Positions 1 to 8,881 of a DNA stretch of 64,000 nucleotides are shown here, piece after piece (position 1 is the first letter of the stretch; every line of letters begins with the position of its first letter). The stretch is taken from positions 144,586 to 208,585 of the forward strand of contig NZ_JAQQTE010000019.1 in assembly GCF_028561565.1 (NCBI RefSeq), in the 5' to 3' direction. The position numbers and the translations under genes were made by a program. The notes beneath the pieces were generated by a model. The model ran no database searches. It had not been told where the DNA came from and saw nothing but the letters and a program-made list of their open reading frames with translations. This stretch comes from Gilvibacter sediminis (GTDB lineage: Bacteria > Bacteroidota > Bacteroidia > Flavobacteriales > Flavobacteriaceae).

Positions 1-49
1 CGTGATAGATCATGGAGAAAGGAGTGAGCATTTTCCGCAGTTGGGCCAT
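1..49 (-). CDS. lpxK: Start of probable tetraacyldisaccharide 4'-kinase (partial)
   Basis: An ATG on the minus strand at 49-47 opens a frame that reads MAQLRKMLTPFSMIYH to the window edge without a stop. The pattern LRK-L-PFS-IY is the usual N-terminal membrane-anchor start of Bacteroidota LpxK, the inner-membrane kinase that phosphorylates the lipid A precursor. From general knowledge, lpxK often stands divergent from or next to the nif3-like gene in Flavobacteriia, which agrees with the neighbour here. Only 16 codons are visible, so the call rests on a short motif and context; it could be another membrane-anchored protein. Confidence 0.45.
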   Translation of the reverse strand, partial: MAQLRKMLTPFSMIYH

Positions 50-93
50 AGCACGAAAGTATACTTTTTTATCTTTACGGTAAAATACACCGC

Positions 94-1188
94 ATGCAAA
101 TACAAGGGGTTATAGACCTGCTGGAAGCTTGGGCGCCACGCAGCTACGCAGAAGATTTTGACAATACGGGCTTATTAGTAGGAGACCGTCACGCAACATT
201 AAAAGGAATTCTAGTCAGTCTTGACTGCTTGGAGGCTGTGGTAGATGAGGCTGTAGAGCGAGGTTGCAATATGATTGTGAGCTTCCACCCCATCATCTTT
301 AAAGGGCTCAAAAAGATCACAGGATCTGATTATGTTCAAAGAGCCGTACTCAAAGCCATTAAGCACGATATTGCCATTTACGCCATCCATACGGCCTTAG
401 ATAATAATTGGGAAGGAGTAAATCATCAAATTCTACAAACCTTGGGAGCTACAAAATCCTCAGTGCTGATTCCCAAGGCCAATACCTTGAAAAAATTGGT
501 CACCTATGTTCCTCAGGCAGAATCCAAAGGTCTGTTGGATGCACTTTTTGCTGCAGGAGCTGGAGCCATTGGCGACTACAGCGAATGTGCATTCACCTCA
601 ACTGGAGAAGGGAGTTTTAAACCTGGCGAAGCCGCTGATCCTGCACTGGGTAAGCAAGGCGAACGTCATTACGAATCAGAAACGCGTATAGAAGTATTGG
701 TGCCTTTTCATTGCGAATCTGCAGTAATCAAGGCCTTGTTGAGCACACACTCCTATGAAGAGGTCGCTTATGACCTGATCCCGATTAGTAATACAGACAA
801 ACAACTGGGCATGGGAATGATTGGTAGTTTTGAAACTCCACTGTCTGAAGCTGAATTTTTAGCCCTGCTTAAAGAGCGCATGCATTGCGGCGGAATTAGA
901 CACAGCAAACTGCTTGGAAAGTCCATTCAAAAGATCGCGGTTTTGGGCGGTAGTGGCGCCTTTGCAATTGGCGCAGCTAAAGCAGCAGGAGTTGATGCCT
1001 ATGTGAGTGCAGACTTCAAATACCACGATTTCTTTAGCGCAGAACAGCGCTTGCTTTTGGTAGATATTGGTCACTATGAAAGCGAACAGTACACAAAAAA
1101 TTTAATTGTACAATATCTTACCAAAAAAATTACTAATTTTGCAGTTCTTTTATCGGAGATTAATACCAATCCAATTTTTTACCTGTAA
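94..1188 (+). CDS. Nif3-like dinuclear metal centre hexameric protein
   Basis: Member of the NIF3/YbgI (DUF34) family, soluble toroidal hexamers with a two-metal site whose physiological substrate is unsettled; GTP cyclohydrolase I type 2 labels in databases are doubtful. Family signs are the N-terminal DNTGLLVGD, the metal-binding SFHPIIFKGLKK and AIHTALDN segments, and the C-terminal DIGHYESEQ that supplies the last ligands. At 364 residues it is the long version, in which a PII/CutA1-like insert (about residues 120-230) separates the two halves. The stop is two bases before the next ATG, so it is co-transcribed with the coiled-coil protein. A near-consensus -7 box, TATCTTTA (70-77), lies just upstream. 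Confidence 0.93.
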   Translation: MQIQGVIDLLEAWAPRSYAEDFDNTGLLVGDRHATLKGILVSLDCLEAVVDEAVERGCNMIVSFHPIIFKGLKKITGSDYVQRAVLKAIKHDIAIYAIHTALDNNWEGVNHQILQTLGATKSSVLIPKANTLKKLVTYVPQAESKGLLDALFAAGAGAIGDYSECAFTSTGEGSFKPGEAADPALGKQGERHYESETRIEVLVPFHCESAVIKALLSTHSYEEVAYDLIPISNTDKQLGMGMIGSFETPLSEAEFLALLKERMHCGGIRHSKLLGKSIQKIAVLGGSGAFAIGAAKAAGVDAYVSADFKYHDFFSAEQRLLLVDIGHYESEQYTKNLIVQYLTKKITNFAVLLSEINTNPIFYL

Positions 1189-1190
1189 TT

Positions 1191-1970
1191 ATGGCCAAGA
1201 AGACAGAAGCTACTGTTGAAGACAAACTGAGAGCCCTTTACGACCTGCAATTGATCGACAGCCGTGTGGATGAGATCAGAAATGTACGAGGAGAACTTCC
1301 TTTAGAAGTTGAGGATCTAGAAGATGAGGTTGCTGGGATGAACACCCGCCTTGAAAAACTCAATGCCGATCTGGCCCTTACTGATGATTCCATCAAAGAC
1401 AAAAAGAATCTGATTGAAGAGTCTAAGTCACTCATCAAAAAATATAGCGAGCAACAGAACAACGTTCGCAACAATCGTGAATACAACTCTTTGAGCAAAG
1501 AGATCGAGTTCCAAGAACTTGAGATCCAATTGGCTGAAAAGCACATCAAAGAATTCAAAGCGCAGATCGAACAGAAGAAAGAAGTGATCGAAGAAACCAA
1601 AACTCGTTTGGCGGAGCGTGAGGAACACCTCAAGCACAAGCGCAACGAATTGGATGAGATCCTTGCAGAAACTGAGAAAGAAGAAAAGGCACTTATCAAA
1701 GAGTCTGAATCTTTTGAACAGAAAATTGAAGAGCGTTTAGTGAACGCTTATAAGCGCATTCGTTCTAACGCCAAAAACGGTTTAGCCGTTGTACCGATTG
1801 AGCGTGGTGCTTCTGGAGGATCATTCTTTACCATTCCACCTCAGGTGCAAATGGAGATCGCCTCTAGAAAGAAGATCATTACTGACGAACACAGTGGACG
1901 TATCCTTGTAGACCCGCAATTGGCGGAAGAGGAAAAAGAGAAAATGGAGAAATTCTTCGCCAAGCTCTAA
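1191..1970 (+). CDS. Coiled-coil protein of the C4 zinc-ribbon family, zinc ligands lost
   Basis: A 259-residue protein, mostly one long, charged helical coiled coil (about 10-190), followed by the conserved C-terminal ribbon segment with IPPQVQMEIASRKKII and HSGRILVD. This is the bacterial C4-type zinc-ribbon/CT398-like family that habitually follows nif3 in Bacteroidota. In the usual ribbon two CxxC pairs bind zinc; here the corresponding positions read S208, S211, D232 and S235, and the protein contains no cysteine at all. The fold is probably kept without metal. A role in nucleic-acid or protein binding has been suggested for the family, but its function is not established. A strong terminator follows directly. 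Confidence 0.88.
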   Translation: MAKKTEATVEDKLRALYDLQLIDSRVDEIRNVRGELPLEVEDLEDEVAGMNTRLEKLNADLALTDDSIKDKKNLIEESKSLIKKYSEQQNNVRNNREYNSLSKEIEFQELEIQLAEKHIKEFKAQIEQKKEVIEETKTRLAEREEHLKHKRNELDEILAETEKEEKALIKESESFEQKIEERLVNAYKRIRSNAKNGLAVVPIERGASGGSFFTIPPQVQMEIASRKKIITDEHSGRILVDPQLAEEEKEKMEKFFAKL

Positions 1971-1994
1971 ACCACTGATACTATAAAGTTTAAC

Positions 1995-2026
1995 AAAGCC
2001 TTCAGATTCCTCTGGAGGCTTTTTTT
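1995..2026 (+). terminator. Rho-independent terminator
   Basis: A 12-bp stem (1995-2006 with 2011-2022, one G-T pair) with a TTCC loop, then a run of T to 2026. It ends the nif3/zinc-ribbon transcript. Confidence 0.85.
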
Positions 2027-2028
2027 CG

Positions 2029-2036
2029 TAATTTTG
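2029..2036 (+). promoter_or_regulatory. Bacteroidota -7 box upstream of msrA
   Basis: TAATTTTG matches the TAnnTTTG consensus exactly and sits right after the terminator, 57 bases before the msrA start. No clear -33 TTG at the normal distance, so only the -7 element is supported. Confidence 0.45.
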
Positions 2037-2092
2037 ATAAAAAAATTTAAGGAGCTTTAAGCAATTCCGACTGCCTAGTAAATCAATAGACC

Positions 2093-2773
2093 ATGCAACG
2101 AACAACCCTCATTATGTTGGCGCTACTTTTAAGCAGTTTAAATGTAGCTTGCCAATCCACAAACGAAAAGAACAAAGAAGACGAAGCACTCGCTCAACAA
2201 AACCAAACCCCGGTTCAAACCACTCCTCAGGATGGTATACATAAGGCTTATTTTGCCTCGGGTTGCTTTTGGTGTGTAGAAGCGATCTACGAAAGTGTAA
2301 AAGGTGTTTCTGAAGTGATCAACGGTTACTCAGGAGGCCATACGGAGAATCCAACCTATCAAAGCAGCAATACCGGACTCACCGGGCATGCAGAAGCTGT
2401 GGAAGTATATTACGACCCAAATGTTGTGAGTTTTGAAACTCTGGTCGATGTTTACTTCGGATCTCAAAACATCACTCAAGTCAACGGACAAGGCCCGGAT
2501 CGTGGGAGTCAATACCGTTCCATCATCTTCTATCAGAATGAGGAGCAAAAGGCTATCATCGATGCTAAAGTTGCCGAACTCAACGAGCAACTCGGAGAAC
2601 AAAAGGTGGCTGCACAAATTTTGCCTTTCCAAAAGTTCTGGAGAGGAGAAGACTATCATCAGGATTACGAAAGACTCAATCCGTATAACCGATACATTCA
2701 AAACGTTTCTATTCCGCGACTTAAAAGGTTTCAAAAGAAATTTCCAGAGCTGATCAAAGAAGACAGCCACTAG
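2093..2773 (+). CDS. msrA: Peptide-methionine (S)-S-oxide reductase, lipoprotein form
   Basis: MsrA reduces the S epimer of methionine sulfoxide in proteins. The signature GCFWCVE places the catalytic cysteine at about residue 58, followed by GYSGGHTENPTY, EVYYDP, GSQYRSIIF and the HQDY motif near the C terminus. It begins with a lipoprotein signal (hydrophobic stretch then NVAC, lipidated C20) and a 25-residue polar linker, so the enzyme should be anchored in the envelope and repair exported proteins. A second cysteine lies at 61; no typical C-terminal resolving cysteine is seen, suggesting the short-type mechanism. It lies 23 bases upstream of another lipoprotein gene, likely one operon. 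Confidence 0.95.
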   Translation: MQRTTLIMLALLLSSLNVACQSTNEKNKEDEALAQQNQTPVQTTPQDGIHKAYFASGCFWCVEAIYESVKGVSEVINGYSGGHTENPTYQSSNTGLTGHAEAVEVYYDPNVVSFETLVDVYFGSQNITQVNGQGPDRGSQYRSIIFYQNEEQKAIIDAKVAELNEQLGEQKVAAQILPFQKFWRGEDYHQDYERLNPYNRYIQNVSIPRLKRFQKKFPELIKEDSH

Positions 2774-2796
2774 CAATAACCAACCAACAACCATCC

Positions 2797-3471
2797 ATGA
2801 AAACCATCATTCTTAGCCTTTGTTTAGGGCTACTCTTAATTAGTTGTAAAGAGCAACCAGAAGAACAAGTAAGTGCAACTCCAGAGGTAGAACTATCTAC
2901 CGCAGAGAAGATCGCCAACGCCCACGGATACGAGCAATGGGACTCGGTAGAAAAGATTGCCTTTACCTTTAATGTGGACCGAGGTGAGAATCACTTTGAC
3001 CGCAGTTGGACCTGGGAACCTAAAACAGGGATGGTCACTATGATGTCCGCTCAGGATACCATCAGCTATAATCATCAAAAAGTAGACAGTACCACGGCTC
3101 AAGTTGATGCTGGTTTTATCAACGATAAGTATTGGCTTTTAACCCCATTTCAATTGCTTTGGGATGCTGAGAATTCAGAGCTGAGTGAAAAGACGGCTCA
3201 AGTAGCACCGATCTCCGGAGACACTTTAGCTATGCTGACCATCACTTACAAGAGTGAAGGAGGCTACACGCCGGGAGATGCCTATGACTTCTATTACGGT
3301 GATGATTATAAGATCAAAGAATGGGTCTTTAGAAAATCCAATGCCGACGAAGCGAGCATGGCTACCACTTGGGAAGATTACGAAACTTATGGAGCGCTTA
3401 AATTAGCCAAAACTCATAAGGATAGTGCGCAGACGGTAAACATTCACTTTACCGGCATCAAGGTTAACTAA
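2797..3471 (+). CDS. Lipoprotein of unknown function (possibly DUF6503-like)
   Basis: A 224-residue protein with a lipoprotein signal peptide ending LLISC (lipidated C17) and a short acidic linker. The mature part contains repeated beta-strand-like segments (RSWTWEPKTGMVTM, YKSEGGYTPGDAYDFYYGDDYKI, TTWEDYETYGALKLAKTH) that recall the DUF6503/LolA-like envelope proteins of Bacteroidota; that similarity is from memory and unconfirmed. It follows msrA by 23 bases on the same strand and converges on the haloperoxidase gene with one base between stops. No catalytic motif was recognised. Confidence 0.75.
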   Translation: MKTIILSLCLGLLLISCKEQPEEQVSATPEVELSTAEKIANAHGYEQWDSVEKIAFTFNVDRGENHFDRSWTWEPKTGMVTMMSAQDTISYNHQKVDSTTAQVDAGFINDKYWLLTPFQLLWDAENSELSEKTAQVAPISGDTLAMLTITYKSEGGYTPGDAYDFYYGDDYKIKEWVFRKSNADEASMATTWEDYETYGALKLAKTHKDSAQTVNIHFTGIKVN

Positions 3472-3472
3472 T

Positions 3473-5650
3473 TTACTGCTTGATCAGACGCTTGATCATC
3501 AGGGTCTCGTCCTCTCCGCGTACCAATACCACAAAATAAACACCATCACTGAGCTCCGCTACATTTAGCGGAGTTCTGTTGTTATCGTCAAAGCTCGTCG
3601 GGACCTGCAAAATGCGTCGGCCTTGTAAGTCATATACTTCAACGCTAGTAGCTTCAGAAGTAAGAGCTTGTACAGTCAACACCTCATTCACGGGGTTTGG
3701 ATAAATGAAGGCGCCTTCAACGAGAGGAGCCTCGGTATCATCCGCAGTACTACCAAAATAAGTTTCTGCCAAAGCAAAGGCATCTTCTGCAACGGCGATT
3801 CCAATTCTTCGACCTGGGATATCGTCAATAGGTGGGTGAATTCCTCCCCAAATACGCGAAAGACTGGTTTGGTCTGAGGCGTCTCGGTAGGTAGCCCATT
3901 GTAATTGCATGTCCACGGTTGGGCCAATCTCAAATTCTAGAAATGCGTTAGCCGGAATATCAAAAACCCCCATTCCTCCTGGAAAGTACTCACTACCTGT
4001 CAAAGCTGTCAAGATCTCTGCCGCAGCCCTTGAATAAGTTGAATGTCCTGAAACATAACCTGCAAAAGGCGGCGTGATAAAACTGATGCGTTGGTAGGGA
4101 AACCATTCCTCTGCAAGGATCCATCCAACACCTGCGGTGTCAAATTCTGGATCAATGATATATTCATGCCCTCGCCAGGTGTAGAGCTTAATTTTCCCGA
4201 GATGCTGCCCAGAGGCTCCTTCTAGGGGATCACCTGGCTCAACGATCTCCACATAGCCTTCAATTAGCGGAATACCCTCTGGATGATAGTTAGACAGGCC
4301 GGTATCTGTACTTTGACCCTTCTCTGCCATATAGCGAATTGCGCTCATGGGGCGCGTGTAATCATACCACCCCTTAACTCCCCAGGCAGAAATTGCGCAA
4401 TCGTGCATGGCACCGCCTAGAAGGAAATAGGATTTGATATCCCACTCCAAATCTGACAGAACCTCCCCTGCTCCTTTGAAACGCTTTTCCAGCAGTGGGT
4501 TATCGTTGACATAATTCAAAATGGTAAACCAATGCCCCGGCGGGGTTTCGCTGTCTGGACCGTCCGCCCAAAATTCTGCCAGGACTCGCGTATAATCACC
4601 ACGAGGCACCATCTGTGGCTCATAAGGTGCTCCGGTGATTGGATTGACGTCATGTCCAGAACTCGGATCTCCGCCATCAAAATAATTGTAAAATGCTTTA
4701 TAATCTTCAAAGCTTTCCGGGAAGCCGTTTTGATTTCCAATACTGGCGGGAGAAATATCTATCATCACCTCATCAGTAGGGTCGAGATGTGATTGCCAAA
4801 CACTTACCATTGTAAATCCCCACTTATATGGATCGTCTAGACCAAGCCCATCTTGAATCAATGAAGGATCTCCGGGATCGTGGAATACCCAATAATCAAA
4901 GTCGTCACGATTGTAAACCGTACGATCCTCATCCTTCAAGGCAAAAGGATAGATCTGCCCCCACTCCGGGCTTAAAAATTCTGGCGTAGTTTCTGGAATC
5001 TCGTTTCCGCTTTGATCAATAAATCCTTCAATAAAAAGCGGCTGCCAACGGTTGGGAAATTCCATATCCGGATTTCCGGAGCCATCTGTATCCAAAGGCG
5101 AATTCACCGGTTGATAGAATCTATTGGCATAGTCTTCTGCCTCATTAGACCCGTCTTGAAGCCCGAACTCAATGATCTGCTGCGCAAGATAGTTCCCCAA
5201 GGCCGCAGGATCCCCAGATTGATATTCTGTACTTCCATTAGTAATGTCATAGCCGCGCTCTTCCATTAACCCAAAGATCCGAGCGAAGATATCGGCTTGT
5301 CCGGGCGATGAAGAAAACCGGTTGAGCATGATTCTAAAAACAGCAAAACTCAAAGCCTCTTCAAGGGCCTGATCTGTAGGAAGATCTGTGGTAAATCCGT
5401 CAAATGGAATGGAAAAATCCCCTAAGGACTTCCCTAAGAAATAGGTTTCTGCCTCTGGATTGAAAACCGCCCAAACATCATACATGGCTGCAGAAGTGTG
5501 CCAGAGGTTCCTGGCGTGAACCGTAGGTCTGGCAAAGTCATTCCGAATAGCGTTGAGCACTTCTTCATTCCATTCACGGGCAATACTTTGCCCACTGGCA
5601 TTCCATATTGCAGCACAGAATAAAAGACAAACGAGTAATATTTTTTTCAC
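3473..5650 (-). CDS. Secreted vanadium-dependent haloperoxidase-like protein with T9SS sorting domain
   Basis: A 725-residue protein with a signal peptide (ending near SGQS) and a C-terminal type A T9SS sorting domain (YPNPVNE, GRRILQV, DGVYFVVL, MIKRLIKQ). The core has the three motifs of the vanadium haloperoxidase/PAP2 superfamily: KX6RP at K426-R433-P434, SGH at 534-536 (family usually PSGH; here V precedes SGH), and SRX5HX3D at S598-R599-H605. The conserved histidine H605 is the residue that coordinates vanadate in true haloperoxidases. Halide specificity, or acid phosphatase activity instead, cannot be decided by eye. The start is GTG (5650-5648). It stands divergent from the kynurenine operon with 139 bases between. 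Confidence 0.85.
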   Translation of the reverse strand: MKKILLVCLLFCAAIWNASGQSIAREWNEEVLNAIRNDFARPTVHARNLWHTSAAMYDVWAVFNPEAETYFLGKSLGDFSIPFDGFTTDLPTDQALEEALSFAVFRIMLNRFSSSPGQADIFARIFGLMEERGYDITNGSTEYQSGDPAALGNYLAQQIIEFGLQDGSNEAEDYANRFYQPVNSPLDTDGSGNPDMEFPNRWQPLFIEGFIDQSGNEIPETTPEFLSPEWGQIYPFALKDEDRTVYNRDDFDYWVFHDPGDPSLIQDGLGLDDPYKWGFTMVSVWQSHLDPTDEVMIDISPASIGNQNGFPESFEDYKAFYNYFDGGDPSSGHDVNPITGAPYEPQMVPRGDYTRVLAEFWADGPDSETPPGHWFTILNYVNDNPLLEKRFKGAGEVLSDLEWDIKSYFLLGGAMHDCAISAWGVKGWYDYTRPMSAIRYMAEKGQSTDTGLSNYHPEGIPLIEGYVEIVEPGDPLEGASGQHLGKIKLYTWRGHEYIIDPEFDTAGVGWILAEEWFPYQRISFITPPFAGYVSGHSTYSRAAAEILTALTGSEYFPGGMGVFDIPANAFLEFEIGPTVDMQLQWATYRDASDQTSLSRIWGGIHPPIDDIPGRRIGIAVAEDAFALAETYFGSTADDTEAPLVEGAFIYPNPVNEVLTVQALTSEATSVEVYDLQGRRILQVPTSFDDNNRTPLNVAELSDGVYFVVLVRGEDETLMIKRLIKQ

Positions 5651-5666
5651 GGGGGAGGGTTTTCGC

Positions 5667-5674
5667 CAAAATTA
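5667..5674 (-). promoter_or_regulatory. -7 box for the haloperoxidase gene
   Basis: Read on the minus strand this is TAATTTTG, an exact TAnnTTTG match 17 bases before the GTG start. No convincing -33 TTG. Confidence 0.4.
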
Positions 5675-5755
5675 AGAAAGAATTACGAAATTTTCGGAAT
5701 CTACGAGCCTGATCCTTAGCTTTTAGCGACACAAAAAAAACCAAAGAGAATTCCT

Positions 5756-5763
5756 TACTTTTG
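5756..5763 (+). promoter_or_regulatory. -7 box for the kynurenine operon
   Basis: TACTTTTG matches TAnnTTTG and ends 26 bases before the kynU ATG, giving a short leader. No clear -33 element. Confidence 0.45.
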
Positions 5764-5789
5764 TTAGAGGCGCCACTTACCCAACCGAT

Positions 5790-7061
5790 ATGTACAAAAA
5801 CACCTTGGACTACGCTAAAGAATGCGACCAAAACGATCCTATTGCTTCCTTTAGATCTCAATTTCACATTCCCACCGATCAAACTGGTAAGCCATTGATC
5901 TATCTCTGTGGAAATTCACTGGGGTTACAACCAAAAACCACAGAAAGCTACCTCAAACAGGAACTTGATGACTGGGCCAGCTTAGGGGTTGAGGGACATA
6001 CCGAGGCGCGTAAACCTTGGTTACCGTATCACGAATTTCTCACCGATCAAATGGCAACTATAGTAGGGGCCAAACCAGAAGAGGTGGTGATCATGAACAC
6101 CCTTACGGTGAATTTGCATTTGATGATGGTCTCCTTTTACCGACCTACAGAAAAACGCTTTAAAATCATCATTGAAAGCGATGCCTTTCCTTCAGATAAA
6201 TACGCTGTAGAAAGTCAGCTAGACATGCATGGCATTGACCCAAAAGAAGGTCTTTTACTTTGGCATCCTCCAGCGGGAGAAGCAATTTGTCGCCTGGAAG
6301 ATCTCCAAACGCTTTTGGAAGCCAACAAAGATGAAGTTGCCTTGATCATGATTGGCAGCACCAATTATTACAGCGGACAAGCCTTTCCACTAAAAGAAAT
6401 CACAGCGCTAGGGCATCAACACGGCTGCATGGTCGGGTTTGACCTTGCTCACGGAGCCGGAAACATACAACCTAATTTGCACGAGAGCGGTGCTGATTTT
6501 GCCGTTTGGTGTAGTTATAAATACCTTAATAGCGGACCGGGAAGTTTAGGTGGATGTTTTGTACACGAGCGGCATAGACACAACCCAGAACTCAAGCGCT
6601 TTGCAGGTTGGTGGGGACACAACAAAGCCTCAAGATTCAATATGCGCCAGGAATTTGATGTCTTGGCTGGAGCTGAAGGTTGGCAATTGAGCAATCCTCC
6701 TATTTTGAGCATGGCGGCGATACGCGCCTCCTTGCAGGTCTTCACGGATGCCGGATTTGATAACATCCGAGCTAAGAGTGTAAAGCTTACGGGGTACCTA
6801 GAGTTCCTTTTAAACGATATGGGCAATCCAAATATCGGGATCATCACTCCGAGCGATCCTCAGCAGCGTGGGAGTCAACTTAGCATTCAAGTAAAGAACG
6901 CAGACCGTCGTCTACACGATGCTTTGACAGAGCAAGGAGTGATCAGTGACTGGAGAGAACCGGATGTAATTCGGGTAGCTCCAGCAGCGCTATACACCCG
7001 TTTTGAAGACGTCTACGAATTTATAAATCGATTGAAAAACGCATTAGACACTTTGTATTAA
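5790..7061 (+). CDS. kynU: Kynureninase
   Basis: PLP-dependent fold-type I hydrolase converting kynurenine to anthranilate, or 3-hydroxykynurenine to 3-hydroxyanthranilate, plus alanine. The Schiff-base lysine is K244 in the segment WCSYKYLNSGPGS, and the family signatures YLCGNSLGLQP, GVEGHTEARKPW and GFDLAHGAGN are present. Length 423 is normal. The last base of its TAA is the first base of the kmo ATG, so translation is coupled. Standing with kmo, deaminase and ACMSD genes it serves 3-hydroxyanthranilate formation. The operon start has a -7 box at 5756-5763. Confidence 0.97.
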   Translation: MYKNTLDYAKECDQNDPIASFRSQFHIPTDQTGKPLIYLCGNSLGLQPKTTESYLKQELDDWASLGVEGHTEARKPWLPYHEFLTDQMATIVGAKPEEVVIMNTLTVNLHLMMVSFYRPTEKRFKIIIESDAFPSDKYAVESQLDMHGIDPKEGLLLWHPPAGEAICRLEDLQTLLEANKDEVALIMIGSTNYYSGQAFPLKEITALGHQHGCMVGFDLAHGAGNIQPNLHESGADFAVWCSYKYLNSGPGSLGGCFVHERHRHNPELKRFAGWWGHNKASRFNMRQEFDVLAGAEGWQLSNPPILSMAAIRASLQVFTDAGFDNIRAKSVKLTGYLEFLLNDMGNPNIGIITPSDPQQRGSQLSIQVKNADRRLHDALTEQGVISDWREPDVIRVAPAALYTRFEDVYEFINRLKNALDTLY

Positions 7062-8452
7062 TGGCAGATCATAAATCACATATACTCATAGTAGGCGCTG
7101 GCCTTTGCGGAAGCTTACTTGCCCTTAGAATGGCACAACGCGGGCATCGCGTGACCTTAATGGAACGCAGACCAGATCTGCGCAAAGTCACCCAAGATGC
7201 GGGCAGGTCTATTAACTTGGCCTTTTCCAATCGCGGGATGAAAGGCATGAAGCTCGTCGGTTTAGAAAAAGAAGTTACTGAACTGTGCATTCCGATGCTG
7301 GGCCGCATGATCCACGATCCAAAAGGCAATACCTTTTTGAGTCCATACAGCGGTCGTGAGGGAGAATATATCAATTCCATTTCACGTCCAGGACTGAACG
7401 CCTTGCTGCTCGATGCAGCTGAGGCGCATGAAGGTGTTGAGATCATTTTTAATCAAAAATGCATCAGTGTTGATCTGGAAAATGCAGCAGCGGAATTCCA
7501 AGATTATACTACTAAAGAGACCAAACGTTATCAAGGCGATGTGCTTATTGGTACCGATGGAGCTGGGAGTGTAGTGCGCAAAGCCATGTTTAACCACAAG
7601 CAGTTTCTGTTCAGTTTTAGTCAGCAATGGCTCACCCACGGCTATAAAGAATTGACCATTCCGGCTGCCGCAGACGGAGGTTATCGTACAGAAAAGGGAG
7701 CCTTACATATTTGGCCGCGCGGTGAAGATATGCTGATTGCACTTCCCAACTTGGACGGCAGCTTTACCGTAACGCTCTTTTTGCCATATAGCGATAGTGA
7801 CTATTGTTTTGACAATTTAACCACGGAAGAAAAGGTCATGGAATACTTCAGCAATGAATTCCCTGATACCTTGGCCTTAATGCCAGAATTGGCCAAAGAG
7901 TTCTTTGAGAACCCAACCGCTCCATTAGGGACTATAAAATGTTCTCCTTGGAACGCTTATGGAAAAGTATTGATCATGGGCGATGCAGCTCATGCTATCG
8001 TTCCCTTTTATGGGCAAGGCATGAATGCAAGTTTTGAAGATGTTGTTGAGTTTGATCGTGTTTTGGATGAAGTCGGTGACGATTGGAACGCGGCTTTTAA
8101 ACAGTTCAGCCTGACCCGCAAAACTGACACGGACGCCATAGCAGATCTGGCTGTAGACAACTTCCACGAAATGAAAGAGCATACCGCCAATCCACTCTTC
8201 CAAGCGAAGCGCAAAGTAGAAACGGCTTTGGAATTCAATTTCCCGGAGGAGTATTCTTCAAAATATTCCTTAGTCACCTTTAGCGAACAGATCTCTTATG
8301 CGGAGGCCATGCGTCGTGGGCGGGCTCAAGACAAGGCAATACTAAATTTGTTAGACGATGGGCTTTTGCCGGACGACCTCCCCTTAGAAGAGAAACTACA
8401 AATTGTAAAGAACCACACCAAAGAAGTCCTGCACGAGGACGAACTCTTATAA
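7061..8452 (+). CDS. kmo: Kynurenine 3-monooxygenase
   Basis: FAD-dependent hydroxylase that turns L-kynurenine into 3-hydroxykynurenine with NADPH and oxygen. An N-terminal dinucleotide fold ([18 protein letters not shown], about residues 9-26) with the arginine that follows strand 2, and the second FAD motif [16 protein letters not shown] (about 306-321), are clear. Length 463 fits bacterial KMO, and a C-terminal helical part follows. It overlaps kynU by one base and precedes the RidA-type gene by ten bases. Confidence 0.97.
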   Translation: MADHKSHILIVGAGLCGSLLALRMAQRGHRVTLMERRPDLRKVTQDAGRSINLAFSNRGMKGMKLVGLEKEVTELCIPMLGRMIHDPKGNTFLSPYSGREGEYINSISRPGLNALLLDAAEAHEGVEIIFNQKCISVDLENAAAEFQDYTTKETKRYQGDVLIGTDGAGSVVRKAMFNHKQFLFSFSQQWLTHGYKELTIPAAADGGYRTEKGALHIWPRGEDMLIALPNLDGSFTVTLFLPYSDSDYCFDNLTTEEKVMEYFSNEFPDTLALMPELAKEFFENPTAPLGTIKCSPWNAYGKVLIMGDAAHAIVPFYGQGMNASFEDVVEFDRVLDEVGDDWNAAFKQFSLTRKTDTDAIADLAVDNFHEMKEHTANPLFQAKRKVETALEFNFPEEYSSKYSLVTFSEQISYAEAMRRGRAQDKAILNLLDDGLLPDDLPLEEKLQIVKNHTKEVLHEDELL

Positions 8453-8462
8453 CAAGACCACT

Positions 8463-8879
8463 ATGAAAAGTAGATTAGTATCTGGAAAAGCCAGCCCGAG
8501 AGGAGCTTATCCGCACGTTAAGCGTGCTGGGGATTATATTTTTATAAGCGGAACCAGTTCACGCCTACCCGACAATACTTTTGCTGGAGTGCATCAAGTT
8601 GATGAAATGGGAACCATGCACTTGGATGTTCGTGAACAGACTCGAGCGGTGCTAGAGAATATCAAAGACTATCTCGCTACAGAAGGCGCCACTATGGCTG
8701 ATGTGGTTGACGTAACCAGTTTTTTAGTCAACATGAATGACTTTGCTGGTTATAATGAAGTGTATGGAGAATTCTTCAGCTCAGAAAATGGCCCTGCGCG
8801 AACCACGGTTGCCGTGCATCAGTTACCGCATCCTCATTTGGTCATTGAGATCAAGGCAATGGCTTATAAACCACTTTAA
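8463..8879 (+). CDS. RidA-family protein, probable 2-aminomuconate deaminase
   Basis: A 138-residue YjgF/YER057c/UK114 (RidA) protein, a trimeric family that hydrolyses imines or enamines. [27 protein letters not shown] and the end [31 protein letters not shown] carry the fold signature with the arginine (in ARTTV) that binds the carboxylate. In this operon the fitting role is deamination of 2-aminomuconate to 4-oxalocrotonate in the meta-cleavage route of 3-hydroxyanthranilate; a general enamine-scavenging RidA role cannot be excluded. Two bases separate it from the dehydrogenase gene. Confidence 0.85.
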   Translation: MKSRLVSGKASPRGAYPHVKRAGDYIFISGTSSRLPDNTFAGVHQVDEMGTMHLDVREQTRAVLENIKDYLATEGATMADVVDVTSFLVNMNDFAGYNEVYGEFFSSENGPARTTVAVHQLPHPHLVIEIKAMAYKPL

Positions 8880-8881
8880 AT

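Noticed and set aside
1238-1699. 153-residue antisense frame opposite the coiled-coil gene
   Set aside because: Serine/arginine-rich composition is the expected mirror of a glutamate/lysine-rich coiled coil.
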